Source: a virus. Taken from it: 21,840 bases of DNA. How positions within the stretch are numbered: position 1 is the first letter of the stretch; every line of letters begins with the position of its first letter. Made by a program: the position numbers and the translations under genes. Under the pieces are notes generated by a model, which was given only the letters and a program-made list of their open reading frames with translations, ran no database searches and had not been told where the DNA came from. The stretch spans positions 1 to 21,840 of IMG/VR virus record IMGVR_UViG_3300037247_000335. One strand, given 5' to 3'. Below are positions 1-8,942 of the stretch, piece by piece.

Positions 1-3000
1 TCCCCTAGATCATCACTTTTATTAGAGAAATTAGTGGTTACAGCAACATAAGCTTTCCATTTTCTTTCTAAAAATTCTTTAGCAACTTCTACCGGAGTTC
101 GCCCGAAATGCTGTTTTGTCCATCTTGAATTACCTGTAAGTATTTCTTCGACTTCCGCCTTTGCACGTTCAATATCGTATTTTGTATTAAGAGCCTTTGT
201 TACGTCTGTAATAGCACGTCTACCGTCAGATGTAAGAGATAATGCGCTGTCAAGGGCGTGCATCCATTCATGTGATAAAGAGCCATCACCGTTATTCTTA
301 GTCATATTAATAAGATGATTTGATGGTTCGTAATGTGCTGAGTGCCTTCCTCGTCCTCTGGCACCGAAAGCCATGGCTAATGTAGTACCTATTTGTACTT
401 GCCCGCCCATTTTGCTTTCTCCGGTGCCGTGTAAAAATCCACTAGCTCCGGCAACTACGGAAGAAGCTTTTATTGGTATGCCTAATAGGTTTGTTAGGTC
501 GTGGAAGCTATCCCATGCAAGGTTGATATGTCTACGTCCTGATTTGGAATCAACGTACTCCCCGAACTCGGCGGCTCTAAATCCGAACTTATCAATAAAA
601 TCCTGAGCGGAGGGATTTGGTTTTTCTTTTCGATGATCTGGAACGTTTTCTCGCTCCATTTCAGATATAGCTAACTTTGTACGTCTTAATTCTTTAGGTT
701 CTGGTTTGTCTTTTAATTCTTCCTCGATGAATCCGCCCGGCCTGAATATTTTATGGGCGTTCTGCCATGCAAATATATCCATGATAGCGGAACCTTCATC
801 ACTGAGATAATTCATAACAGAAATTTGTTGATTTTTTTCTATTATTGCACTGATAGCGGTTTCATTGCCAACAAGCCGAACTATATTATGATATGCCTCT
901 TGTACAGAATTGGTATCAGCCGTTGCCGCATTAAGCATTTGTAAGGCATTTTCGTATTTAGCTACCCACTCAACTATATCATTATAACCCTTTCTGTCAC
1001 CGGGTAATTCTTCTATCCCGGCGTATGTATCAAGTTTTGATTTTGCAGTTCCGGGCTGGATGTTTAAGCCCAGTTTATCAGCCACATAAGTATTAACTCC
1101 TATGGCGGAGTCTCTTACAAACTTTAAATATCTAGTCGTACCCGGAGTAGCGTTAGGTCTGTCTTCTTTTTTAATATCCCATATCTTACCTCTTGTTGCA
1201 CGATTAAGTATTTTATTAAGGTCTTTATTGGTGTTCCCGGTTTCAAGTTCTTTAAGTTCTTCTTTGATCTTGTCAAAGTTATTTTTTTGTGATCTCTTTC
1301 CCGGTACAACTTCTCCAACATCCTTAAGCCTTATTCTCTTTGGTTTTACAGGCTCCTTTTTCTTTTCCTTTTCAACCTTGACAGGTTTTTCTTTTTTCTC
1401 TCCAACATCAACTGGTTTTTTTGGTTCTTCCTTAACAGGTTTTTCTTTTGGTACCTCTGCTACTGTCCTTTGTTCTTGAACAAAAAACTTAAGGTAAGGC
1501 TTTATGCCCTCTCCAAAATTATTAACTGCAAACTGTATGAAATCCTTAAGGCTCTTTCCGGCCTTACCGAACTCTGTAAATGCTTTCTGGAAATGCGGTT
1601 TAGCTTTTTCGTAAGTCGCTTTATCCAATGCTCCGGGAAAAGATTTCAGAGAAGCACCACCGAACAACTCGAATAATCCCTTCATTGTACTTTCAACGCC
1701 TTTAACTCCTGACTTTGTAGCGTCTATAAGTATATCCCCGGCTGTTTTTTCTTTTAATTCCTTCTCCGTTGCCTGTGGCTTACGGCCTTCTTTCTTTTCA
1801 GAGACAGAGACAGGACGTTTCTTTTTAGTCTCCGGTTTTGTAGCTTCAAGTAAAGCGTCAAGGTCTTCGTCAGAAGTTATATCGCTTTCCTTTTGAAGTG
1901 CGCTTATTTTTGGAACCGAAGGTTCTACCGGAGCGACCGGAATCTCCTTCGGTTCCTCTCTCTTGGGTTTTGCGATGGGAGTCGGTACCGACAACTCCTT
2001 AGTCGTGTCTCCTTTAATCCATTCCTTGAATTCAGTCATGGACATAGGAACGATGCTTTTTAATCCCTTCCAACCTTCGGCATAGTTTTCAATATATCCG
2101 GCTCTGGCGGCTTCCTCTGTATTAAAACCAAGCATTATCTTGTGTTCGTCAAACTTGCCTGTGGAAGGATTGATTTGATTTACTACAAATACATTTTCAC
2201 TTGTTGGGTCATTGCCGATAAAAGCGTCAAGGTGTTCTTTGTCCCGGCCTTTAGTTTCTCTGATATAACCGTAATGACTTTTCATAGTCACAGTCCATGA
2301 CTTACCTGTTAAGTCCGTACCTGATCTGGATTGTCCTTTTGCGGTCTCAATAGAAATGTCAAGACCCTGTACGTTTACATGGCCTTTTTTTGCATTACCA
2401 GCTTCAATTTGCGCCTCAGTTGGCGTGGGGTCTGTTTGTTCTGCGGCAACGTCTACTTTCTGCATTGCTTCGGAGGCAGGTTCTTCGGCAGTAATGACAG
2501 GCTTCTCGCCGGGTATCGCCTCAGCTTCCGTAGGTTCCTCCGCCTCGACTACCGCCTTACGCTCTGTCACTACTTCCTTAGTTATCTTTTCCGGTATAAA
2601 TGGTTTAACGATCTTTTCTTTAGTTATTTTTTCAGGTACAAATGGAGTAACTACTTTTTCCGCTTCCTTTTCAATCTTTTCAGGTATAAACGGCGTAACT
2701 TCCTTTTCTTCCAGAAGTTCGGTTTCTTGTGGAGTGGCTAGTGCTTCATCAACCTCTTCTTCCGTATCTTTCGGTGTTTTAATATCTTTTACATCATCAA
2801 CGTCTTCAACGACTTCCTCAAGGTTTACATCACCGCCATTAATCATTGTATCAGCTAAATCTTGTGTGTCTCCGGGTTGTGCGGTTTCTCCAACATCTGC
2901 AACGTTATTAGCTATTCTATAACTACTTGTTATTTTTTGAAGCTCACTGCTTAAGGCTGGATTTTCATTTACTATGCCCTCAGCAAGTTTTTCTACTTCT

Positions 3001-4217
3001 ACTACGTCAAGAGCACCTGTGTTTAAATCCTTAGCCATTTGGCCTGCTACTTCTATTATTCCAAACTCTGTATCTAAATCTATACTTATTCCACTATCTA
3101 TATAAGCATAGGCACTATCCCTAAGTCTTTTAGCGGCCTCTGAATTCTTCTTACCGATTACCGCAACGGCGGCATCAACGGCTTTCTTCCTCTTGTCAGG
3201 ACTTGCCGGAGAGCCGTCAGGGTTTACGGCTTGTTCTAAGCCTTTTTTAATATTACGTCTATCTAATGTATTAATACCCTTGGCGGAACCAAGGAATAAT
3301 AAGCTGGTTACTAATGTAGGGGCTATAACGCTTAAGGCGGCTTCCAACGAACCCATGTCGGTTATACCTATATCACGTCTGAATTTTGTTTCTAGGGCTT
3401 CCTGAGAGGTTTCTGTGCCTACTTCTACTGCGGCTGTCTTAAGATATGCAACGGTGCCTCTCTTTAACAAACTTCCGGGTTGTTTGAATAAACTACCGAA
3501 TGTTGTTTTAATACCTGCTTTTGCGGCTGATTTAAATGGTCTGAATAATCCCAGCGTAATAACTTGCAAGGTATTAGCGGCAAGTTCAAATCCACCTTCA
3601 ACCAACGCTGATTTAATAGCTTGGGATTTGCCTTTCTCTCTCAGGTCGGCGGCCTCTGTGTCAGTAAGTTTATTTCGTGTAATAAAGGTTTCGACTTCTT
3701 CTTCAAATCTATCCTTCTCGGCTAGTCCAAATATAGCCGCACCTGTACCAGCACCAATGAAAGGAGCGGCAATTGGAATCACGGCTCCGGCGGCAAGGCC
3801 GGGGATAAACGCACTAGCACTTTCAATAAATGCAGTCGTACCTTCGGTAAGCGCACGCCTTAATCCTGATCTAGCTTCTTCGGATGGTTGTAGGAATGGA
3901 TGTCTTTCGGTAAATTCATCAAGGGCACCAAGACCTTTGGTAGCAATATCTTGTATTAACGTAGAACCACCTTCCGGGTCGAACTGTCTAAGTGTACGTA
4001 AATACAATTCGGCTGAACCAGTTATACCCCTACCAACGGCTCCGGCTATATCAGAAACTAAGCTTCTTTGTGGTAGTCCTGTTCCGGGAGTAGGTATTGC
4101 TTTAGCCGCTTTACCTCTTGATTGCAGAAATTCTTGTTTGAAGCTATCTTTGTCAAATCCCTCTTGTGTCTGCCTTATTGATAATTCTCGCCTGTATTCA
4201 TCGAGTAATGCCCCCAT
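1..4217 (-). CDS. Giant phage polyvalent protein with pyrophosphatase-like and LPD1/zincin domains (C-terminus cut by window edge)
   Basis: An open frame runs from ATG at 4217 off the left edge, giving at least 1405 residues with no stop. An AAAGGAG site precedes the start by 10 nt. Residues 129-166 and about 290-312 are hydrophobic and Gly/Ala rich, like membrane segments. Residues about 505-550 hold three copies of a PF(I/V)PEKI motif in an acidic linker. Residues 612-730 match the inorganic-pyrophosphatase-like domain of phage polyvalent proteins: YGYIRETKGRDKEHLDAFIG begins at 649, followed by FDEHKIMLGF and a MTEFKEWI end. Residues 845-912 form a helical segment often seen in such proteins. 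After a Lys/Pro/Glu linker, residues about 1200-1335 are an LPD1-type domain: FGFR at 1211, AFGARGRG, AHYEP at 1294, and a zincin HEWMH at 1316-1320. By family knowledge these proteins are packaged and injected to act early in the host. Domain calls are strong; the role in infection is inferred. Confidence 0.9.
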   Translation of the reverse strand, partial: MGALLDEYRRELSIRQTQEGFDKDSFKQEFLQSRGKAAKAIPTPGTGLPQRSLVSDIAGAVGRGITGSAELYLRTLRQFDPEGGSTLIQDIATKGLGALDEFTERHPFLQPSEEARSGLRRALTEGTTAFIESASAFIPGLAAGAVIPIAAPFIGAGTGAAIFGLAEKDRFEEEVETFITRNKLTDTEAADLREKGKSQAIKSALVEGGFELAANTLQVITLGLFRPFKSAAKAGIKTTFGSLFKQPGSLLKRGTVAYLKTAAVEVGTETSQEALETKFRRDIGITDMGSLEAALSVIAPTLVTSLLFLGSAKGINTLDRRNIKKGLEQAVNPDGSPASPDKRKKAVDAAVAVIGKKNSEAAKRLRDSAYAYIDSGISIDLDTEFGIIEVAGQMAKDLNTGALDVVEVEKLAEGIVNENPALSSELQKITSSYRIANNVADVGETAQPGDTQDLADTMINGGDVNLEEVVEDVDDVKDIKTPKDTEEEVDEALATPQETELLEEKEVTPFIPEKIEKEAEKVVTPFVPEKITKEKIVKPFIPEKITKEVVTERKAVVEAEEPTEAEAIPGEKPVITAEEPASEAMQKVDVAAEQTDPTPTEAQIEAGNAKKGHVNVQGLDISIETAKGQSRSGTDLTGKSWTVTMKSHYGYIRETKGRDKEHLDAFIGNDPTSENVFVVNQINPSTGKFDEHKIMLGFNTEEAARAGYIENYAEGWKGLKSIVPMSMTEFKEWIKGDTTKELSVPTPIAKPKREEPKEIPVAPVEPSVPKISALQKESDITSDEDLDALLEATKPETKKKRPVSVSEKKEGRKPQATEKELKEKTAGDILIDATKSGVKGVESTMKGLFELFGGASLKSFPGALDKATYEKAKPHFQKAFTEFGKAGKSLKDFIQFAVNNFGEGIKPYLKFFVQEQRTVAEVPKEKPVKEEPKKPVDVGEKKEKPVKVEKEKKKEPVKPKRIRLKDVGEVVPGKRSQKNNFDKIKEELKELETGNTNKDLNKILNRATRGKIWDIKKEDRPNATPGTTRYLKFVRDSAIGVNTYVADKLGLNIQPGTAKSKLDTYAGIEELPGDRKGYNDIVEWVAKYENALQMLNAATADTNSVQEAYHNIVRLVGNETAISAIIEKNQQISVMNYLSDEGSAIMDIFAWQNAHKIFRPGGFIEEELKDKPEPKELRRTKLAISEMERENVPDHRKEKPNPSAQDFIDKFGFRAAEFGEYVDSKSGRRHINLAWDSFHDLTNLLGIPIKASSVVAGASGFLHGTGESKMGGQVQIGTTLAMAFGARGRGRHSAHYEPSNHLINMTKNNGDGSLSHEWMHALDSALSLTSDGRRAITDVTKALNTKYDIERAKAEVEEILTGNSRWTKQHFGRTPVEVAKEFLERKWKAYVAVTTNFSNKSDDLG

Positions 4218-4232
4218 ATGTATCTGTCTCCT

Positions 4233-4922
4233 TTAAGATTCGAGGATAGCTTTTCTATCGGCCTCTGCTTCTGGATTTAAAATCTTGTCTAATTCAGACT
4301 TTATAGTTGTTCTTTCTGTATCTGTCAATGTTATATCGTCAAGCCTTTTCGCCAGTATAGTCGCTCTATCCTTCTGTGTCAAGGATAATCCATTTTGAGT
4401 GGTCTTTGCTATCTTACCGGGAATAAGCCCTAATGCTTCTCGCTTCTTTGTCAGCCCCCCAACAAATTTAAACATCTGTCCAATAGCTCCACCGAGTTCG
4501 GCAAATGACGGCATCCTATCAGTAGGTAAGCCAAAACTTGATACTCCGGCAGCACTTGGTCTGGTAATCCTTTTAGGCGGAATACTTACATTAGAAGGCA
4601 TACCTACAACTTCTGGTATAGGTTTTCCTTGAAAGGTATTAGTGAACCTTTCCTCGCCTTCCGGCTCTAAACCAGTAAACCTTTTCTTTAACGGTGTGGC
4701 TATTTCTTTTATACCTTCGGTGGCTAATCCAAGATCAACTGGCTCTACTGGCTCAACTCTCCCCTCTAAACCTCTGGTCTGAATTCCAGTCTTCTTAGGA
4801 GTTGGTCGATTTACTTTTGTGCTAAAAGGCTTCTTTTTTGTGCTTAAAAAATTAGTTATAAAATCTGGTAGCCCTTTTTCTCTTTTCTTCTGAGCTATTA
4901 ATAGTTCTCTATTAGTTGGCAT
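4233..4922 (-). CDS. Basic hypothetical phage protein, 229 aa, possible internal or ejected protein
   Basis: I do not recognise a family. The start overlaps the upstream stop as TAATG at 4922-4924, so translation is probably coupled. An AAGGA-like site lies in the end of the upstream gene. The N-terminal 60 residues are Lys/Arg rich (KKREKGLPDF, TKKKPFSTK) and likely disordered. The middle is Pro/Gly rich. Residues about 140-165 contain a short Gly/Phe-rich hydrophobic patch (ELGGAIGQMFKFVGGL). The C-terminus (LTQKDRATILAKRLDDI onward) looks helical, with alternating Thr-Asp-Thr-Glu. It sits between the coiled-coil virion protein and the giant polyvalent protein, with only 15 nt to the latter, so I infer a structural or ejected partner of one of them. 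A minor tail or internal core protein is possible. Coding status is well supported by context; function is unknown. Confidence 0.7.
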   Translation of the reverse strand: MPTNRELLIAQKKREKGLPDFITNFLSTKKKPFSTKVNRPTPKKTGIQTRGLEGRVEPVEPVDLGLATEGIKEIATPLKKRFTGLEPEGEERFTNTFQGKPIPEVVGMPSNVSIPPKRITRPSAAGVSSFGLPTDRMPSFAELGGAIGQMFKFVGGLTKKREALGLIPGKIAKTTQNGLSLTQKDRATILAKRLDDITLTDTERTTIKSELDKILNPEAEADRKAILES

Positions 4923-6778
4923 TATATAGTTCCTTCCTCAGTGGATAATCCACCTGACTCAATGCTGGCAATCGTGCTGAATCCACTCATAACTGCGGCT
5001 GTTATACTTACATAAGCACTTGCTATGCCTTTAGCGGCTTCGAGTCTTAGGTTTGCGGTTGATAATAAGGCTTGTAGATTCGCCTTTGCGTTTTCCAGTC
5101 TAATATTTGTATTTTGTAAATCAAGGGCACGGCCTTTAATTAATGTTTCCACTCCTAGTTCAAGCTGAGCTACATCTTTTTGTAGTTCCGCACGAAACTT
5201 ATTTACATCATGTCCGTACATTATGGCTTCCTGAGATAGTTCGATATTTGCTATTCCTATCTCTGCTTTATATCTTTCTATATTACCAAGATATGCCCGT
5301 AGTTCTAAATCTTGTAATTTAACGTTCTCAGTTACCTTTGCAATTTCTATATCTGTCTGGACTTTTAAAGTATTTACTCTTGTGTTTTCAGCTTGAAGCT
5401 CGGCGGTATATATAGTAATTTTACCGAGTTCGCCTTTAACTTGTGCCTCATAAAGCAATGCTTCATTCCGTTGTGCATCAAGTCTTGATTTATAATCATT
5501 AATATTTTCTTTGTATAAATCTATCTTTAATCCTTCAATCCCAAGAGCTATTTGTGCAGCCCCTTGTTCTTCTTTGAATAATTTCAAAAAGGAGTTATAC
5601 CTCTCTATGTCCAGATTATATTCAGCTAATAAATCTTTATCAAGGCCGGATTTTGCCTGAATCTCTAATAATGCAGTTCGGTATTCTTCAAGCTTTAATC
5701 TCTCGCCGTCCAACCGTGCGCTCTGTTCAATTGCCTGAACTTTAACACGTTCTAGTTGTATATTATAATCTGAAATCTTTAAATTATGAAAAGCTATGCC
5801 GAATTCCATAACAGCCCTTGCGGATTCAAGTGATCTATTAGCTACTTCGTTTGCATGATTGATCTCTAACTCTTCAAGTGATAGTGAGGATGTTATCGTA
5901 AAATGAGTATTTGTCTGAGCAAGTTCGGCTTGTTTGATAAGGATATCCCTTGATCTTTCAATCCTTTGGTTTCTATCATCAACTATAAGGTCTTGATGCA
6001 GGTTTGTAAGTACTCCATCTGGTAATCTAAATCCTTTACCACTCCACCGACTATTAACCTTGGCCGCAGCTTCTACATAATCCTTCTCGTCTCTTTCTCT
6101 TGTACGTTCCCATATAGCGTCTTCAACTTCGGCTGACAAGCCCGTTCCTCCGTTTTGAACATCACTTAATAGCTTTGTCCCTAAAGCATCCTTTAGGGCT
6201 GACGTATACTCCGACTCTACATAGCTGAATTCAATATCTGGCAATGTAATGTTATACGCCGGGATAGGGTCGCCAAAATCTGCAATAACAACGCTTGGCG
6301 GCGTTGGTATTGAATAATTTCCTATGCTTGTTAATTTATCGGGTACTGTATCAGTAGGTGCTACCGCATTTATTACGTCTGCTATGAACGGTTTATTAGC
6401 AGGTAATTCTGTCGTAAAACTCGGCGCATCTGGTAATGTAATCGTTGGTTTGGTAATTTCTTTTTCGTCTAATGTAGGATAATTAGTATCTACCGTAGAG
6501 ACGGTGAATTCATCTGCCGGAGGCGTTGCTATTCTTGCTTTAATTATATCTATAGCAGTGGTTGGTCTATCGGGTGCAACCGCACTTATTGGAGGAACAT
6601 ATATGCTTATATTACCGGGAAGTGTAAGTCCTACTTGTGGAGCAGTTGCTAGAGCCGCATCACGGAGAGCATTTAAGAAAGCCTCTGAATTATTACTGGC
6701 CTTATTTGCTCTGTCATTAGCGTTGTCTATTTGTTTATTCACAGCCGCAACCGTAGTCGCAATATCTGGATTTGGCAT
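4922..6778 (-). CDS. Large coiled-coil phage virion protein, 618 aa
   Basis: Residues 1-70 are Ala/Asn rich and helical. Residues about 70-200 are Pro and beta rich with repeated short segments of the type PTITLPDAPSF. A block near residues 215-275 (AIWERTRERDEKDYVEAAAK, then GKGFRLPDGVL) resembles a segment I know from large tail-module proteins of unknown function in proteobacterial phages. Residues about 270-570 are a nearly unbroken helix or coiled coil rich in Glu, Leu, Ala and Asn. The last 30 residues (GIASAYVSITAAVMSGFSTI) are small and hydrophobic and could insert in a membrane or pack as an oligomerisation helix. It starts at 6778 with an AAGGAG site that codes for the last residues of the fibre gene, 3 nt after its stop. 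Its stop overlaps the next start. A rod, stalk or ejection-conduit role is inference only. Confidence 0.75.
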   Translation of the reverse strand: MPNPDIATTVAAVNKQIDNANDRANKASNNSEAFLNALRDAALATAPQVGLTLPGNISIYVPPISAVAPDRPTTAIDIIKARIATPPADEFTVSTVDTNYPTLDEKEITKPTITLPDAPSFTTELPANKPFIADVINAVAPTDTVPDKLTSIGNYSIPTPPSVVIADFGDPIPAYNITLPDIEFSYVESEYTSALKDALGTKLLSDVQNGGTGLSAEVEDAIWERTRERDEKDYVEAAAKVNSRWSGKGFRLPDGVLTNLHQDLIVDDRNQRIERSRDILIKQAELAQTNTHFTITSSLSLEELEINHANEVANRSLESARAVMEFGIAFHNLKISDYNIQLERVKVQAIEQSARLDGERLKLEEYRTALLEIQAKSGLDKDLLAEYNLDIERYNSFLKLFKEEQGAAQIALGIEGLKIDLYKENINDYKSRLDAQRNEALLYEAQVKGELGKITIYTAELQAENTRVNTLKVQTDIEIAKVTENVKLQDLELRAYLGNIERYKAEIGIANIELSQEAIMYGHDVNKFRAELQKDVAQLELGVETLIKGRALDLQNTNIRLENAKANLQALLSTANLRLEAAKGIASAYVSITAAVMSGFSTIASIESGGLSTEEGTI

Positions 6779-6781
6779 TGT

Positions 6782-8302
6782 TTATCTCCTTTTCCTGATT
6801 GGTTCTGTCAATATCTCTATAGAATCAATTTCTAAAGTAGAACCGTTTATATTTGATACTCCAAAATTAAAATGTCTATCTTTTATGCCTTTCTCAAACT
6901 TAACCCGACGTTCGTGTATAGTGCTTGCTGTGGTTGGTGTTATAAAGTAAGTCCGTGGATTTATTTCATCTCCAACACTAAATAATTGAATATCACCGTC
7001 TGAACGGAAACTTAAATATACGTCTCTAAGTCTTTGTATTTCAGTTGTGTATATATCAATAGCACCTGTTTTATAACTTGCGTCTATTTGTGTGCCGTTA
7101 TCATTATCTCCGCCAGCTTCATAAATCCCGGATGAATTAGCGTATAGATATTTTCCGTTAAATAAACACATGCTGTTAAACCCGAAATTAGTATATTCAC
7201 TTATAGCAAAATTTCTTGTATTAGTCACTATAATTCTTATGTCATTTGTAACATTAATACTTGGAGCATGTATACTTAAGCCTGTTTCCTGTGATATCAT
7301 TGATATACCCGGTAATAATAATATAGCATCTCCTGATATAATAGGAAGACCGGGGATCGCCATACTAAAAGCCAGTGGTAATAAGCTTATAAAAACATCT
7401 GCCCCGGCAATAATACCTATTCCTTCTTGTAATAAGCCAAGTGTTAATTCGTCAGGTATTACAATAGTATCTGATATTAATATAGCAGTATTCAGACCAC
7501 CTGATAAAGATAAAACAGAGGCTGAGAATATAACATCAACGCCAGTAAGGGTTGGAGTGGGCATTGCTCCTGTTAATGATAAATTAACCACCTCTACGGT
7601 TATATCAGGAGGCACTAAATCCAATCTACCATTTATATTATTTGTTTCAATACCAGATATAAATCCTTCTATAACACTTACGTCTTCACTTGTCTTTACC
7701 GTTGATGTGAACTGACCTGATTGAAGGTATAACTTATTATCTATATTTCCGCCCCATGGAGTATTGGTACCGTCATATGATATACCAGAAGGTTTATCTA
7801 TAACACTTACGTCTTCACTTGTCTTTACCGTTGATGTGAACTGACCTGATTGAAGGTATAGTTTATCGAAAACCTGCCCGGTAAATGGAGTATTGGTACC
7901 GTCATATGATATACCAGTTGGTACACTATCAATTCCCCCAATGAATTCACTTGTCTTTAACGTTGATGTGAACTGACCGCTTTGAAGGTATAGCCTATCG
8001 CCTACAAATCCGCACCATGGAGTATTAGTCCCATCCCATGATATACCAGATGGGGCGGTTTCAATTGCCGTAATTAATTGGCTTGTTTTTAAAGTACTGG
8101 TAAATTGTCCACTTTGCAGGTAAAGCTTAGCATCGGTATTACCACCCCAAGGAGTATTGGTTCCATCCCACGATATACCATAAGGAACAGCGTCAATTCC
8201 CCCAACGCTTTGACTGGTTTTAATAGTTGACGTGAATTGCCCACTTTGCAGGTATAGTTTATCATCGTTATATCCAATCCAAGGGGTATCGTTAAGAGCC
8301 AT
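6782..8302 (-). CDS. Tail fibre-like protein with five N-terminal repeat modules and a conserved phage C-terminal domain, 506 aa
   Basis: I chose ATG 8302 (MALNDTPWIG) rather than the ATG at 8317. A GGAG site lies 9 nt before 8302, and the paralog at 9519-11129 begins with the same MAL-DTPWIG. Residues 1 to about 215 are five modules of about 43 residues with the pattern GIS(W/Y)DGTNTPW...KLYLQSGQFTST(L/V)KTS, which looks like short propeller blades or a beta-solenoid. Residues about 225-345 are degenerate beta-stalk repeats (IVIPDELTLGLLQ type). The last about 140 residues, from NFAISEYTNFGFNSM to IEILTEP, match a C-terminal domain I recognise from many phage tail proteins of unassigned function. 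The gene overlaps the glycosyltransferase gene by 11 nt. A host-contact or tail-tip role is inferred from architecture and position. The C-terminal domain is absent from the paralog. Confidence 0.8.
   Translation of the reverse strand: MALNDTPWIGYNDDKLYLQSGQFTSTIKTSQSVGGIDAVPYGISWDGTNTPWGGNTDAKLYLQSGQFTSTLKTSQLITAIETAPSGISWDGTNTPWCGFVGDRLYLQSGQFTSTLKTSEFIGGIDSVPTGISYDGTNTPFTGQVFDKLYLQSGQFTSTVKTSEDVSVIDKPSGISYDGTNTPWGGNIDNKLYLQSGQFTSTVKTSEDVSVIEGFISGIETNNINGRLDLVPPDITVEVVNLSLTGAMPTPTLTGVDVIFSASVLSLSGGLNTAILISDTIVIPDELTLGLLQEGIGIIAGADVFISLLPLAFSMAIPGLPIISGDAILLLPGISMISQETGLSIHAPSINVTNDIRIIVTNTRNFAISEYTNFGFNSMCLFNGKYLYANSSGIYEAGGDNDNGTQIDASYKTGAIDIYTTEIQRLRDVYLSFRSDGDIQLFSVGDEINPRTYFITPTTASTIHERRVKFEKGIKDRHFNFGVSNINGSTLEIDSIEILTEPIRKRR
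7668..7860. repeat. 64-bp perfect direct repeat within the fibre-like gene
   Basis: Positions 7668-7731 and 7797-7860 are identical over 64 bp, with a period of 129 bp (43 codons), matching one protein module. The flanks differ at the first base on each side, and further copies nearby are more diverged. Confidence 0.9.
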
Positions 8303-8942
8303 TTGTGTATACTCCATGAAATGCCCGTATTACTTCGTGCATTTCAAGTTCATTAAAATGTTGACATCTGTAATTGTAATGAGTAAAAATTTCAAAACCG
8401 TTTTCGGTTGCTCTTTCGCAAAAACTTATATCATTGCCTTTATTTACGGTTCCATCTGTATTTAGCTTTCTGGTAAAGGCTCCCTTTCTCATTTCAGGGT
8501 GGTCAAATACCCTACGTGCAATAAGTATACATCCAGTGCCTACTGCATCAACTTTTTGTAATCCTTGTTTTATCGGATATTCTTTATAGGCGTTTTCATC
8601 CTTGATATATTGGTATGCGTTTTCGTACCAAGGACGTTCGCCTTTGATCTTGTCGGTGAAATGATAAATAGGAGTCGGGCATCCTATGATATCCTTGTCA
8701 AGCTCGATTAAATCTAAGGGGTTGTTCATGGGCGGATTATCTGCATCAATATTTAACCAGTAATCATAATTACCACTGATAAAATCATTGACTATATGAT
8801 GTAGATTGTTTTCATATGGACTATGAGTAGGCACGATAATATTACAATCATACCTACGGTCGCTTAATAATCTCGTCGCTGTTATGAGAATTAGCTTATG
8901 TATCCAGCCTGTATTAGGAAATGATATTAATACTTTTTTCAT
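8292..8942 (-). CDS. GT-A fold glycosyltransferase, 216 aa
   Basis: The N-terminus (KKVLISFPNTGWIHKLI) and following 60 residues fit the nucleotide-sugar-binding half of a GT-A (GT2-like) enzyme. The metal-binding DxD motif is DAD at residues 66-68, within WLNIDADNPPMNNPLDL. A later GTGCILIARRVF segment and GNDISFCERATENGFEIF match the acceptor-side and (E/D)D.(D/S)FC blocks of these enzymes. Expected activity is transfer of a sugar from an activated donor; donor and acceptor cannot be read from sequence. The start overlaps the upstream stop as TAATG, and its own stop lies 11 nt inside the next fibre gene, so it is translationally tied to both. Its position between two fibre paralogs suggests it modifies virion or host-surface material. 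It lacks any membrane segment, so it is probably cytoplasmic. Confidence 0.85.
   Translation of the reverse strand: MKKVLISFPNTGWIHKLILITATRLLSDRRYDCNIIVPTHSPYENNLHHIVNDFISGNYDYWLNIDADNPPMNNPLDLIELDKDIIGCPTPIYHFTDKIKGERPWYENAYQYIKDENAYKEYPIKQGLQKVDAVGTGCILIARRVFDHPEMRKGAFTRKLNTDGTVNKGNDISFCERATENGFEIFTHYNYRCQHFNELEMHEVIRAFHGVYTNGS

Noticed and set aside
3415-4236. Long open frame on the plus strand (273 codons)
   Set aside because: It lies wholly antisense to the polyvalent gene; its low-complexity Ser/Pro/Ala product has no family pattern and no ribosome site in context. The same goes for plus-strand frames at 2356-2922, 6504-6950, 7170-7715, 10405-11154 and 20020-20592.
8303-8317. Upstream ATG (MEYTQ) for the fibre-like gene
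   Set aside because: The GGAG that would serve ATG 8302 lies inside this extension, and the paralog starts with the same MAL-DTPWIG.
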